This document shows, piece by piece, positions 29,005 through 37,258 of a DNA stretch of 64,000 bases. How positions within the stretch are numbered: the first letter of the stretch is position 1; the number at the start of each line of letters is the position of its first letter. Below the pieces are notes generated by a model. That model was not told the origin of the DNA and searched no databases. It saw nothing but the letters and a program-made list of their open reading frames with translations. Location of the stretch: assembly GCF_024814435.1 (NCBI RefSeq), contig NZ_JANUXY010000001.1:248001-312000 (forward strand). The letters are read 5' to 3'. A program made the translations under genes and the position numbers. This DNA is from Staphylococcus americanisciuri. Lineage in GTDB: Bacteria; Bacillota; Bacilli; Staphylococcales; Staphylococcaceae.

Positions 29005-31044
29005 CTAGTCGAAATAATAATTAATAATATCTCGCCCTAAATCACCACCGTTCAACCAAGGTTCTGGAACGGGTTGGTTTGTATAAACAATAGAGAAGGC
29101 TATTTTGGGATTATCTGCTGGTGCATAGCCAATATAGGTTGAGTTAACACGCGGTTCCCCATCTTGGAATACTTCAGCAGTCCCTGTTTTACCTGCAGAG
29201 CGTACTTTTGTTTTACTGAAGCTTTGGTAACCTGTACCTTGTGATTCATTGAATGCCATATCAAACCCTTGTTGAACTTGTTTTATTTGAGCGGGTGTGT
29301 TATTGACATGATTGAGTACTTTTCCTGTTATCTTATGTTTGACAGGTCCAATCTCATTATCGCGCGTTGCTTGACGAATCTCTTTACCAATATGTGGTTG
29401 TATACGATCTCCACCATTTGCAATCGTTGAAACATATTGTGCGAGTTGCAACGGTGTATAAGTATCATATTGACCAATTGCTAAGTCGAGATAGTTACCA
29501 GGGTTATCTTTTAAAGGTTCGATTTGACCTGTTACTTCGTTAGGCAGGTCAATCCCAGTCTTAACACCTAGTCCTACTTGGTTAAGCCCTTTACGTAACT
29601 TCTGTCCTGCGACTGTAATGTCTTCAGGTAGTGGCATACCTGGATAATATTCAATACCTGCAATTTTTAATGCTGTTTTAAACATATATACGTTAGATGA
29701 GTGCATTAATGCTTGCGTATCATCAATTTGACGACTTCCGTTTTTGTTGAAGTATGATCTCTTTGTTAAGCCACCTTGGAAAGTCAATGGTTCATCTACC
29801 ATGACATCACCTGGTTTAATTGCATGATTTTGATAGCCTGCGAGTAAAGTTCCTCCTTTGACAGATGAACCAACAGCATATTGTGTTGTAAATGTACCGA
29901 TATCAAAGTCGGTTAAGCTACCATCTCTATCAATTTGTTTACCAGCAAGTGCCAATATGTCACCATTATTTGGATCTTGCACAACAAGTAATGCAGAATC
30001 CATATTGACAGCACCTTCACTGCGCAATTTACTAATATGTTTTTCTAAGTATTCTTCAGCTTTTTGTTGTAGCTTCATGTCAATTGTGAGTACGAGATCA
30101 TCGCCTCGAGATCCGTTGTTTACAACTTCTGAATCAATAATGGCGCCTGATTTGTCTGTTGTATAACGCATTTCTTTCTTCTTACCACGTAAAATACTTT
30201 CATATTGAAATTCAAGATAACCTTTACCAACACGGTCATTGCGTGAATATCCTTTAGATAAATAGTAATTCGTCAATTCTTTTGGCAAGCCCTCTTCTGG
30301 TGTTGAGACACTGCCCAAAATCCCTCTCAGTGAATTGCCATATGGATATTTACGATCCCAATCCATTGTGGTATTGACCCCGGGTAATTTAGAAAGCTGT
30401 TGTGATACGATCGCATACTCTTTATCAGAGACATTTTCATTTTTGATTGTTCTAGGACTGAGTGTACTACCTTGCATCATTTCTCGATAAATCGCTAATA
30501 CTTGAAGATCATTTTTGCTTAATTTTTTAAGATCTTTCTCAGTAATCTTATCACGTAACTTTTGATCATAATCTTCTTGAGAAATATCTCCATTTTTGTA
30601 TAACACGGCTTCCTTTTTCATACGCTTTTGAGCCTCATCTGGATGTGTAGTAATCCAAAAGTCTTTCTTGTCGCGCTCTGTTATTTTCTTTGTATCCATC
30701 TTGATGAGTTTTGCCAGACGTTTTGCAGTGTCTAATATTTCTTCTTGATTCGTCTTTTTGCCGCGGGTATACGTGATTGCTTTTTTAGAAGCATTGTCTA
30801 CAATCACACGACCATTACGATCCAAGATGCGCCCCCTTGGTACAGATTCATTGACTGTAACATTCTCACTTTCGCGAATCATTTGACTATAATGTGAGCC
30901 TTGTGCAATTTGTAGATAGCCTAGCCTTAACACGATTGCAACAAAGGCAAATATAATTACGCCAAAGATAAAATTAATGCGCTGATTCATGCGAGTGCGC
31001 ATTTTCTCATCATTCGTTTTTTCTTTTAAACGTTTTAACAACAC
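29005..31044 (-). CDS. pbp3: Penicillin-binding protein 3 (class B transpeptidase)
   Basis: Membrane-anchored D,D-transpeptidase for peptidoglycan cross-linking. It is 679 residues (S. aureus Pbp3 is ~691). There is one N-terminal membrane helix (FIFGVIIFAFVAIVLRLGYL), then the dimerisation domain with VPRGRILDRNGRVIVDN. The transpeptidase motifs are AVGSSVKGGT (SxxK), MHSSNVYMF (SxN) and SAGKTGTAEVF (KTG). Start is a GTG with GAGGTAGG upstream; the next codon TTG is an alternative. The stretch upstream (31045-31427) is the accessory patch. Confidence 0.96.
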   Translation of the reverse strand: MLLKRLKEKTNDEKMRTRMNQRINFIFGVIIFAFVAIVLRLGYLQIAQGSHYSQMIRESENVTVNESVPRGRILDRNGRVIVDNASKKAITYTRGKKTNQEEILDTAKRLAKLIKMDTKKITERDKKDFWITTHPDEAQKRMKKEAVLYKNGDISQEDYDQKLRDKITEKDLKKLSKNDLQVLAIYREMMQGSTLSPRTIKNENVSDKEYAIVSQQLSKLPGVNTTMDWDRKYPYGNSLRGILGSVSTPEEGLPKELTNYYLSKGYSRNDRVGKGYLEFQYESILRGKKKEMRYTTDKSGAIIDSEVVNNGSRGDDLVLTIDMKLQQKAEEYLEKHISKLRSEGAVNMDSALLVVQDPNNGDILALAGKQIDRDGSLTDFDIGTFTTQYAVGSSVKGGTLLAGYQNHAIKPGDVMVDEPLTFQGGLTKRSYFNKNGSRQIDDTQALMHSSNVYMFKTALKIAGIEYYPGMPLPEDITVAGQKLRKGLNQVGLGVKTGIDLPNEVTGQIEPLKDNPGNYLDLAIGQYDTYTPLQLAQYVSTIANGGDRIQPHIGKEIRQATRDNEIGPVKHKITGKVLNHVNNTPAQIKQVQQGFDMAFNESQGTGYQSFSKTKVRSAGKTGTAEVFQDGEPRVNSTYIGYAPADNPKIAFSIVYTNQPVPEPWLNGGDLGRDIINYYFD

Positions 31045-31181
31045 AACCTACCTCTATTCGCACAGATTTCATAATAAAATGATATATGAAATTTGGCTAT
31101 TTGGCTAATATTTTATTGAAAAACACCAAAGAAATTTCATCTATCATTACGAATAAATAAAATACTTTCTGGGATGACGAA

Positions 31182-31301
31182 TTAAGCGTTGATGATTGGA
31201 AAGTTTAGGGGGTCAGCTGAGAAGCGCCATTCTTCAAGATCTGTCCCTGCTACAAATACAATGCGCATGATGATGTGTTTATCAGGTTAAAGACCGGATA
31301 T
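31182..31301 (-). pseudogene. Possible 3' remnant of an unknown gene
   Basis: A minus-strand frame reads PDKHIIMRIVFVAGTDLEEW and then RFSADPLNFPIINA before a stop at 31182. Another stop lies about 12 codons upstream of it. It is more protein-like and richer in G+C than its surroundings, but has no ribosome site. I do not recognise a family. The remaining sequence from 31045 to 31340 holds the pbp3 upstream region and AT-rich DNA with no gene. Confidence 0.3.
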
Positions 31302-31388
31302 AATGACTTAGAATTCAATGGTAATTATGAAATGAAAATCATATATCAATTTGTATTGTTGTAACATTTCACTGTTATATGTACAATT

Positions 31389-31414
31389 AAATTAGTAAAT
31401 AACCAAATTAGTAA
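31389..31414. promoter_or_regulatory. Direct repeats ahead of the 69-residue gene (candidate operator)
   Basis: Two exact copies of AAATTAGTAA, at 31389-31398 and 31405-31414 with a 16-base period, sit just before the ATG at 31428. This is downstream of a possible promoter (TTGTTG ... TTATAT around 31355-31380). Paired repeats here are typical of autoregulated toxin-antitoxin operons. The role is inferred. Confidence 0.4.
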
Positions 31415-31427
31415 GTTAGGTGATATC

Positions 31428-31637
31428 ATGCTAACAATCAAATTTGAAGACCAAACAAAATACATACAAGAAAATAAAGAAGTTGCTTTAAAAGTGACAC
31501 AAGCCATTTTTAAAGATTTTGAACTTGGCAAAAGAAAATTTGATAAACCAAGAAAAAATCCTGATAAAGCTAGATTATTAGTTGAATTTGAAGAACGATT
31601 TAATTCTAGACGCAAAGAAACAATTAAATCTAATTAA
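31428..31637 (+). CDS. Small basic protein, possible antitoxin partner
   Basis: At 69 residues, charged and helical: MLTIKFEDQTKYIQENKEVA, then a Lys/Arg-rich half with FELGKRKFDKPRKNPDKAR and a tail EFEERFNSRRKE. No helix-turn-helix or known domain is recognised. AGGTGATATC precedes the ATG. Its end overlaps the start of the nucleotidyltransferase reading frame by 56 bases, as toxin-antitoxin pairs often do, so it may be the partner of that protein. Codons are more A-rich than in the flanking core genes, consistent with acquired DNA. Confidence 0.6.
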   Translation: MLTIKFEDQTKYIQENKEVALKVTQAIFKDFELGKRKFDKPRKNPDKARLLVEFEERFNSRRKETIKSN

Positions 31638-32174
31638 TCTCGATTTTAGTTTGACAGAAAACATGTATCGTGTCGCAGCAATTTTAACTCTGTTAATGGA
31701 TAAATTAGATAATCATCCTCATAAAAGGAATAAGCCCATAGTTGTCGGAGGGCTATCTTTAGAATTTTATACCGATAGTAGTTATATAACTAGAGATATT
31801 GATTTTGTAACGTCTGCTAGTATTAGAATGAACTTTTATTAGAACTAGGATTTAACAAAGAGTCTAGAATATTCTTTCACGAACACACAGGAGTCGCAGT
31901 AGATATAGTTGATACGGCTTTAGAATTTAGTGAATCATATGAAAGATTACGAAAGATTGAATTAGAAGACCAATATTTTTACGTTATTAGTCCTGAAGAT
32001 ATTATTATAGATAGAATGTTAGATTTTCAATATGCGGATAATATTACTTACTGTGCGTATCTTATTTCAATGAACATGACAACATTATATTTAGATTATA
32101 TACGACAAAATATTAAATGGGATAAAGACGCATTAAATGCGTTCAACAATTTAGTAAAAGAATTGAATAAATGA
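31582..32174 (+). pseudogene. Nucleotidyltransferase (AbiEii/DUF6036-like), frameshifted
   Basis: Two adjacent frames together give one protein of ~195 residues. Frame 1 (TTG at 31582) ends at 31846 and carries VVGGLSLEFYTDSSYITRD followed by IDFV, the GGxS ... DxD signature of the polymerase-beta-type nucleotidyltransferases in AbiE/MenT-like toxins. The second frame (codons from 31827) continues NELLLELGFNKESRIFFH, then AVDIVDTALEF and SPEDIIIDRMLDF, to a TGA at 32172. A missing A in ATTAGA(A)ATGAAC at ~31827 explains the break. It is a broken toxin-like gene, unless the shift is a sequencing error or a variable tract. Confidence 0.75.
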
Positions 32175-32183
32175 TTATATTAA

Positions 32184-32213
32184 GAGGCTGAGACATAACT
32201 GCTCAGCTCCCTC
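32184..32213. repeat. GAGGCTGAGACA hairpin
   Basis: GAGGCTGAG pairs with CTCAGCTCCCTC around an eight-base loop. It is directly joined to the terminator at 32214-32257. Palindromes of this kind are preferred insertion sites for IS1272/IS1182-type elements, which fits the IS remnant next to it (known for the family; inferred here). Confidence 0.55.
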
Positions 32214-32257
32214 AAAAACCTTGATTAGGTGTGTAAAACATTTAATCAAGGTTTTTT
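32214..32257. terminator. Bidirectional terminator by the IS remnant
   Basis: Perfect arms AAAAACCTTGATTA and TAATCAAGGTTTTTT with a 15-base loop. It can end transcription of the nucleotidyltransferase unit; it may also be the end of the insertion element. Confidence 0.8.
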
Positions 32258-32278
32258 AAGGATATTGATTAAAAAAAT

Positions 32279-32435
32279 AAAGCACTTCCCGTATAATTGT
32301 TAGTAACCACAAAAACAATAGATAGGAGTGCTTTATATATATTAAGAGTATAACATGTCTCAACTTACTTTGCTAATCGAAACAGAGTTTTCTTTCCCTG
32401 AAAATGATATAGCAGTCATTATAAACAAATTGTAA
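32279..32435 (+). mobile_element. IS1182-family remnant (5' end of transposase)
   Basis: An inverted pair AAAGCACT (32279-32286) and AGTGCTTT (32327-32334) precedes an ATG at 32355. That frame reads MSQLTLLIETEFSFPENDIA then VIINKL and stops at 32433. IS1182/IS1272 transposases start with just such a FxxPENdxa motif, so this is the beginning of one cut after 26 residues. Nothing further of the transposase is present; the sequence after 32436 belongs to a recombinase on the other strand. Confidence 0.65.
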
Positions 32436-32436
32436 G

Positions 32437-32752
32437 CAGATTTATATTGTCGCAAGTACGCATTAACTGTAGACGGTTATAGACCAACAGATACTCCTGT
32501 GTTCCTCATTTTATTTTTGTAATATTGTCTACTGTGAATCAAATAGTCGACAAAGTCTTTTGCATCTTTTGGTGTCAGTTAAAAAGGGATTTACTCTACT
32601 TTCCAAATAATCTGCTAATACTTTAAATGCTTTTTCATACGAAGCAATAGTATTGATTGATAAGTTTTGTCTCTCCTTTTCTGCTATGGATTATTTCGTT
32701 AACCTTTTCAAACAATCTAAATCTACATATGTCTTGTTACGTCTTATTTTTT
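32437..32752 (-). pseudogene. Tyrosine recombinase (integrase) N-terminal remnant
   Basis: Minus-strand fragments in two frames read AEKERQNLSINTIASYEKAF, KVLADYLESRVNPF, then after a one-base shift PKDAKDFVDYLIHSRQYYKN, RNTGVSVGL and, past a stop, PSTVNAYLRQYKSA. This is the SAM-like core-binding domain of a phage/transposon-type site-specific recombinase. At least one frameshift and two stops kill it, and the catalytic Arg-His-Tyr half is missing, so an integrated element was probably once here. Confidence 0.7.
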
Positions 32753-32767
32753 ATTTTTCATATAAAA

Positions 32768-32805
32768 ACACCTTTCCAATTATTGTAAAATAAATAGAAA
32801 GGTGT
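32768..32805. terminator. Hairpin between recombinase remnant and sodA
   Basis: ACACCTTTC and GAAAGGTGT perfect arms with a 20-base loop, flanked by an A run and by ACTTTT. May stop transcription from either side. Confidence 0.55.
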
Positions 32806-32846
32806 ACTTTTGGCGTGTTTTTGTATATTCTTGAAGTTTCAATACT

Positions 32847-32887
32847 TAACATGTATTCATGACAAAGTTAGTTACGATTACATGTTA
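32847..32887. repeat. 9-bp palindromic arms downstream of sodA
   Basis: TAACATGTA (32847-32855) and TACATGTTA (32879-32887) are perfect complements 23 bases apart, 21 bases past the sodA stop. No good T run follows on the minus strand, so this is only a possible weak terminator or an old insertion target. Confidence 0.4.
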
Positions 32888-32908
32888 TTAATTTCAAAGA
32901 TAACAATA

Positions 32909-33508
32909 TTATTTAGCTGATTGATATAATTCGTCTACTTTTTCCCAGTTGACAACATTCCAGAATGCATTGATGTAGTCTGGACGTTTATTTTGGTATT
33001 TAAGGTAGTATGCATGCTCCCATACATCAAGACCTAAAAGTGGTGTTTTACCATCAGTTACTGGGTTATCTTGGTTTGGTGTTGTTACAATTGCTAATTC
33101 GCCATTGTCTACAACTAACCATGCCCAACCAGAACCAAAACGTGCAGCTGCTTTGTCCGCAAATTCTTGTTTGAAGCTGTCTAAGCTACCCCATTTTTCA
33201 GTGATTTTTTCAACCACTTCACCTTTTTCTTCTGAGTTAGGTGTTAATAATTGCCAGAATAATGAGTGGTTTAAGTGTCCGCCCCCATTATTACGCACAG
33301 CAGTACGCTTATCTTCTGGTACGTCATTTAAGTTTGCAACAAGTTCTTCAACAGATTTATTTTCAAACTCAGTACCCTCAACAGCAGCATTTAACTTAGT
33401 AACATAAGTATTATGATGCTTTGTATGATGAATCTCCATTGTTTCTTTATCAAAGTGTGGTTCTAATGCGTCGTATGCATAAGGTAATTTTGGTAATTCG
33501 AATGCCAT
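32909..33508 (-). CDS. sodA: Superoxide dismutase (Mn/Fe family)
   Basis: Converts superoxide to peroxide and oxygen in the cytoplasm. It is 199 residues. Metal ligands: His in [13 protein letters not shown], His in [10 protein letters not shown], and Asp/His in [16 protein letters not shown]. The residues seen do not decide Mn against Fe. A promoter-like TTGTAA (33568-33573) / TATAGT (33544-33549), 18-base spacer, lies upstream, and AGGAGG precedes the ATG. Order pbp3-sodA-zur matches S. aureus, apart from the patch inserted before it and ispG after it. Confidence 0.97.
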   Translation of the reverse strand: MAFELPKLPYAYDALEPHFDKETMEIHHTKHHNTYVTKLNAAVEGTEFENKSVEELVANLNDVPEDKRTAVRNNGGGHLNHSLFWQLLTPNSEEKGEVVEKITEKWGSLDSFKQEFADKAAARFGSGWAWLVVDNGELAIVTTPNQDNPVTDGKTPLLGLDVWEHAYYLKYQNKRPDYINAFWNVVNWEKVDELYQSAK

Positions 33509-33675
33509 AATTAATCATCCTCCTAATTGTTGATTCCAATTACACTATAACAAGTCTTTCACAGGTGTTACAATCAATCTGCTTAAAAAAGGTGAATCTT
33601 TTACTCGGATTACTTACAATATTACACATTTCATATATTCATAAACATAAAAAGTCATGTAAAGGAATCATTGTT

Positions 33676-33705
33676 TTGAATATCGCCCTAACGATATTGT
33701 ATAAT
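33676..33705 (+). promoter_or_regulatory. ispG promoter with palindrome in the spacer
   Basis: TTGAAT (33676-33681) and TATAAT (33700-33705) are 18 bases apart. Between them lies AATATCG CCCTAA CGATATT, a perfect 7-bp inverted repeat overlapping the -35 end. A repressor binding there would block the promoter. No known regulator consensus is recognised. Confidence 0.6.
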
Positions 33706-33781
33706 GGATACAAACGTTGAAAAGATTAGCCTGAAAAAGTGCATTTTCAATTTATTAAATTGTTATAAAGGAGTTTCAAAC

Positions 33782-34882
33782 ATGTCTGAAATTACACATC
33801 GTAAAAATACACGACCTGTCAAAGTAGGTAATTTAACAATTGGTGGTTCTGATGAAGTTGTAATTCAAAGTATGACTACGACTAAAACCTATGATGTTGA
33901 AGCAACAGTGGCAGAGATTAAACGTCTTGAAGAAGCTGGTTGCCAAATAGTTCGTGTAGCATGTCCGAATGAAGAAGATGCACATGCCATTAAAGAGATA
34001 AAAGCAAAAATCAATATTCCACTTGTTGTAGATATTCATTTTAATTATAAATTAGCCTTAATCGCGATTGAAAATGGTGCTGATAAAATTCGTATTAATC
34101 CTGGTAATATTGGAAGACGTGAGAAAGTAGAGGCAGTTGTAGAAGCATGTAAAAAGAAAGGTATTCCAATTCGTATCGGTGTAAATGCAGGATCTCTTGA
34201 AAAACATATTCTTAAAAAATATGGCTACCCTACTGCAGACGGAATGGTTGAAAGTGCTTTACACCATATTAAAATTTTAGAAGATCTTGATTTCCATGAC
34301 ATTATCGTGTCTATGAAAGCAAGTGATGTGAATCTAGCAATTGAAGCATACACAAAAGCAGCAAAAGCATTCGATTATCCATTACACCTAGGTATTACTG
34401 AGAGTGGTACGCTCTTTAATGGTACTGTAAAATCATCTGCTGGATTGGGTGCAATATTAGCGCTAGGAATTGGTAATACTTGTAGAATTTCGCTATCTGC
34501 AGATCCTGTAGAGGAAGTCAAAGTTGCTAAATCGCTGTTAAAAGCATTTGGTCTTGCAAGTAACGCTGCAACATTAATTGCGTGCCCTACTTGTGGACGC
34601 ATTGAAATTGATTTGATTTCAATTGCCAATGAAGTAGAAGACTATATTGAAAAACTACAAGTCCCTTTAAAAGTAGCTGTACTGGGTTGTGCGGTGAATG
34701 GCCCAGGTGAAGCGCGTGAAGCAGATATTGGTATCGCTGGTGCACGTGGTGAAGGCCTTTTATTTATGAAAGGTAAAACAGTGAGAAAAGTTCCTGAAGA
34801 AACAATGGTAGATGAATTAAAGATGGAAATAGATAAGTTAGCTGCAGAATGGGAAGTAAATCGTAGTACAACACAATCGTAA
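33782..34882 (+). CDS. ispG: 4-hydroxy-3-methylbut-2-enyl-diphosphate synthase
   Basis: Iron-sulphur enzyme that reduces MEcPP to HMBPP, the sixth step of the MEP pathway. I start at the ATG at 33782, with AAAGGAG upstream, giving 366 residues. It has [21 protein letters not shown] at the start of a TIM barrel. The [4Fe-4S] cysteines are in IACPTCGR and [18 protein letters not shown]. Absent from S. aureus. The gene is on the forward strand, between sodA and zur that run leftward, with its own promoter and terminator. Confidence 0.97.
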   Translation: MSEITHRKNTRPVKVGNLTIGGSDEVVIQSMTTTKTYDVEATVAEIKRLEEAGCQIVRVACPNEEDAHAIKEIKAKINIPLVVDIHFNYKLALIAIENGADKIRINPGNIGRREKVEAVVEACKKKGIPIRIGVNAGSLEKHILKKYGYPTADGMVESALHHIKILEDLDFHDIIVSMKASDVNLAIEAYTKAAKAFDYPLHLGITESGTLFNGTVKSSAGLGAILALGIGNTCRISLSADPVEEVKVAKSLLKAFGLASNAATLIACPTCGRIEIDLISIANEVEDYIEKLQVPLKVAVLGCAVNGPGEAREADIGIAGARGEGLLFMKGKTVRKVPEETMVDELKMEIDKLAAEWEVNRSTTQS

Positions 34883-34887
34883 TAAGT

Positions 34888-34931
34888 AAAGCCCTGTAGA
34901 CGCAAAAGTAAAGTGTTTACAGGGCTTTTTT
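34888..34931 (+). terminator. Terminator after ispG
   Basis: AAAGCCCTGTA and TACAGGGCTTTTTT arms, a 19-base loop and a T6 run six bases after the ispG stop. The A run on the left also permits some leftward use. Confidence 0.9.
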
Positions 34932-35056
34932 GTATTGATTCAACATAGTGATCAATTGGCGATGAAAGCTGGCTATAGACTTGATAGTAGGAATGATTTG
35001 ATGCAAGGCAAAGATTATACATAAACATTCACACTGATATAGAGGAATATCAGAAT

Positions 35057-35093
35057 CTAAAAAGGTGGAATGATTTAATCATACCATCCCACC
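35057..35093 (-). terminator. Terminator after zur
   Basis: On the minus strand GGTGGGATGG ... CATTCCACC is a stem followed by TTTTTAG, 21 bases after the zur stop. The arm resembles the hairpin that opens repeat copies A and B. The 34932-35050 stretch between it and the ispG terminator holds no gene. Confidence 0.8.
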
Positions 35094-35113
35094 ATCAAGA
35101 CAAAGGTCAATAT

Positions 35114-35521
35114 TTAACGACAATTTTCGCAAATGCCATAGACTTCTAATTTGTGCATTTCAATCTTTACTTCTGGTAATGACTTCTTAATTTCAGTCAT
35201 TGGGCAATAATCAATAACTTTTGTATCTCCACATGATTTACAAATAAAATGATGATGGTGATGATTTGTGCATGCAATTCTAAATTTCATCTCTCCATCT
35301 AACTCTGTACTTTCTATGATGCCTAATGTTTTAAATAAATGGAGGTTGCGGTAGATTGTATCGAATGAAATACCAGGATAAGTCTTATTCATTAGCTTTT
35401 GTACATGTTTTGCGTTGATATATTTATCTTCTTGAACAAATATATCAATCATGTCACGGCGTTTATCTGTATATTTATGACCCTCTTGCTTAAGTAATTG
35501 AATTGCTTCTTCAGTTTTCAT
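35114..35521 (-). CDS. zur: Fur-family zinc uptake regulator
   Basis: Metal-dependent repressor, 135 residues. The winged helix has [20 protein letters not shown]. The metal sites are [19 protein letters not shown] with a His run and a CxxC, and GICENCR at the end with a second CxxC (structural zinc). Overlap by 11 bases with znuB and the ABC transporter genes upstream identify it as Zur, not Fur or PerR, as in S. aureus. Confidence 0.93.
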   Translation of the reverse strand: MKTEEAIQLLKQEGHKYTDKRRDMIDIFVQEDKYINAKHVQKLMNKTYPGISFDTIYRNLHLFKTLGIIESTELDGEMKFRIACTNHHHHHFICKSCGDTKVIDYCPMTEIKKSLPEVKIEMHKLEVYGICENCR

Positions 35522-36371
35522 CCGTTGTCACCCCCTTAACACGTTTTCCGATAATAGATTGATAAATCATGCTCAGAACTAGTAACAAGACAAGAATCAC
35601 TACAATAATACCACCTGGTGAGATATTTAAATAAAATGCTGTAATTAGACCGGAAATTACAGAAAACTCACCAATTCCAATACTCATCATAATGAACTGT
35701 TTATATCCTTTTGTCCAGCGCATAGCAATGGCAACAGGTAATGTTATTAGTGCGCTGACTAATAATACACCAATAACGCGCATAGATGCCGAGATGACTA
35801 ATGCGACAATGACAATAAATAGAAATTGAATCCATTTTGGGATACCAATGACTTGGCTATATTCTGCATCGAACGATAGAATAAACAATTCTTTATAAAA
35901 TAACATGATGAATATTAAAACAAGCACTGTGATAATAACAATAGTTACGAGATCGCTTAATGATACAGCGCTAATTGATCCAAATAACAGGCCGACTAAT
36001 TCTTGGTTAAAACCATCTGCTAGAGAAATAAATATAGCACTTAAACCAATCCCAGTGCTCATAATAATTGGAATTGCGATTTCTTGATAATTTTTGTAAG
36101 AATTGCGCAGTTTTTCAATTAACAGCGCCCCAATGATTGAAAAAAGAATTCCTGTCCATATTGGATTTAAATCAACAAATAGCGGAACTGCGGAGACTAA
36201 AAACATACCGAATGAAATGCCGCCTAATGTTACATGACTTAGGGCATCAGCTATTAACGATAATCTTCGGACAACGATAAAGGTTCCAATTAATGGTGCG
36301 ATTAAACCAATGAGTATCCCACTAATAAATGAATATCGAATAAATTCAAAATTTAATAATGCATCTATCAT
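35511..36371 (-). CDS. znuB: Zinc ABC transporter permease
   Basis: Polytopic ABC-3 family permease, 286 residues with about eight to nine membrane segments; family block [17 protein letters not shown] near the N-terminus. I start at the ATG at 36371, which overlaps the znuC stop in ATGA form; a TTG nine bases earlier would be too close to the ribosome site. With ZnuC it should import zinc. The substrate-binding lipoprotein is not encoded here. Confidence 0.92.
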   Translation of the reverse strand: MIDALLNFEFIRYSFISGILIGLIAPLIGTFIVVRRLSLIADALSHVTLGGISFGMFLVSAVPLFVDLNPIWTGILFSIIGALLIEKLRNSYKNYQEIAIPIIMSTGIGLSAIFISLADGFNQELVGLLFGSISAVSLSDLVTIVIITVLVLIFIMLFYKELFILSFDAEYSQVIGIPKWIQFLFIVIVALVISASMRVIGVLLVSALITLPVAIAMRWTKGYKQFIMMSIGIGEFSVISGLITAFYLNISPGGIIVVILVLLLVLSMIYQSIIGKRVKGVTTDEN

Positions 36372-37135
36372 AAACAACAATTCCTATCATGTTTATGGTC
36401 TACAAATTGAATGGGGTGACCATAAATTTTTGAAATTTCAACTTCATCAAGCGATTTAAATTCATGTGCTGTACCGTGAAAATGGAGGTGCTTGTTAATA
36501 CATGCGACCTTTGTAGCTGTATCAGCCACCACTCCAATGTCGTGTGTGACAAGAATGATTGTTACACCTTCTTGTTTTAAGTTTTCTAGTGTTTCATAGA
36601 ATTCGCCAACATGTTTTGCATCAATACCATTGGTTGGTTCGTCGAGAATTAACACAGTTGGATTACTTACCAATGCTCTCGCTATTAAGACTCTTTGCTG
36701 CTGTCCCCCTGATAGTTCAGCGATATTTTTATGCTTTAATTGCGTGATGTTAAGGCGCTCAAGGACACTATCGACTTTCTCCTGATCTTGTTTATTAAAC
36801 CATTTAAATAATCTTTTCTGGCGTGTAAGCCCGCTGAGAATAACTTCATTCACCGTCGCAGGAAAGCCAGCCGTAACAGCAGATGCTTTTTGTGATACGT
36901 AACTTATTTTGTCTGTAGTCAGACTTTTGTGGTAAGCAATGCCATCTACAAAAATCTCTCCTTGTTGTATCGGCAAGAGTCCGAGAATCAGCTTGAGTAA
37001 TGTTGACTTACCTGCACCATTCGGACCAACAATTGCTAAAAATTCCCCTTTGTTAATACGAATATTAATATTTTCGAGAACCTTTTTATTTTCAAAATAG
37101 AAGTCGATATCTTTCAATTCAAAAACCGGTTGCAT
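36368..37135 (-). CDS. znuC: Zinc ABC transporter ATP-binding protein
   Basis: ABC ATPase of 255 residues: Walker A AIVGPNGAGKSTLLKLIL, signature ELSGGQQQRVLIARAL, Walker B VLILDEPTNGID, switch His in ILVTHDIGVV. The C-terminus is His/Cys-rich ([10 protein letters not shown]), a possible metal-binding tail. First gene of znuC-znuB-zur, with a promoter and palindrome just upstream. Confidence 0.94.
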   Translation of the reverse strand: MQPVFELKDIDFYFENKKVLENINIRINKGEFLAIVGPNGAGKSTLLKLILGLLPIQQGEIFVDGIAYHKSLTTDKISYVSQKASAVTAGFPATVNEVILSGLTRQKRLFKWFNKQDQEKVDSVLERLNITQLKHKNIAELSGGQQQRVLIARALVSNPTVLILDEPTNGIDAKHVGEFYETLENLKQEGVTIILVTHDIGVVADTATKVACINKHLHFHGTAHEFKSLDEVEISKIYGHPIQFVDHKHDRNCCL

Positions 37136-37151
37136 ATTCGTTCACCTCAAC

Positions 37152-37183
37152 ATTACTATATACGGCTAGTAATAAAATGTAAA
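37152..37183 (-). promoter_or_regulatory. znuC promoter with overlapping palindrome (candidate Zur operator)
   Basis: Minus strand: -35 TTTACA (37178-37183), 17-base spacer, -10 TATAGT (37155-37160). The perfect 7-bp inverted repeat ATTACTA (37152-37158) / TAGTAAT (37167-37173) covers the -10 and half the spacer. It is similar in layout, but not identical, to known Zur boxes (TCGTAAT N ATTACGA type). Occupancy would block the promoter. Confidence 0.6.
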
Positions 37184-37203
37184 TAGTAATGCTTACGGAA
37201 TGC

Positions 37204-37245
37204 TAAAAAGCTATACATAGCTAGGTTGGGATTGTATGTATAGCT
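37204..37245 (-). terminator. Terminator after nfo
   Basis: Perfect 11-bp arms AGCTATACATA/TATGTATAGCT with a 15-base loop, followed by TTTTTAGC on the minus strand; 14 bases after the nfo stop. Confidence 0.9.
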
Positions 37246-37258
37246 CAGTATGTTTAAC

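Noticed and set aside
33105-33407. 100-codon forward frame opposite sodA
   Set aside because: Antisense to the well-conserved sodA; no ribosome site.
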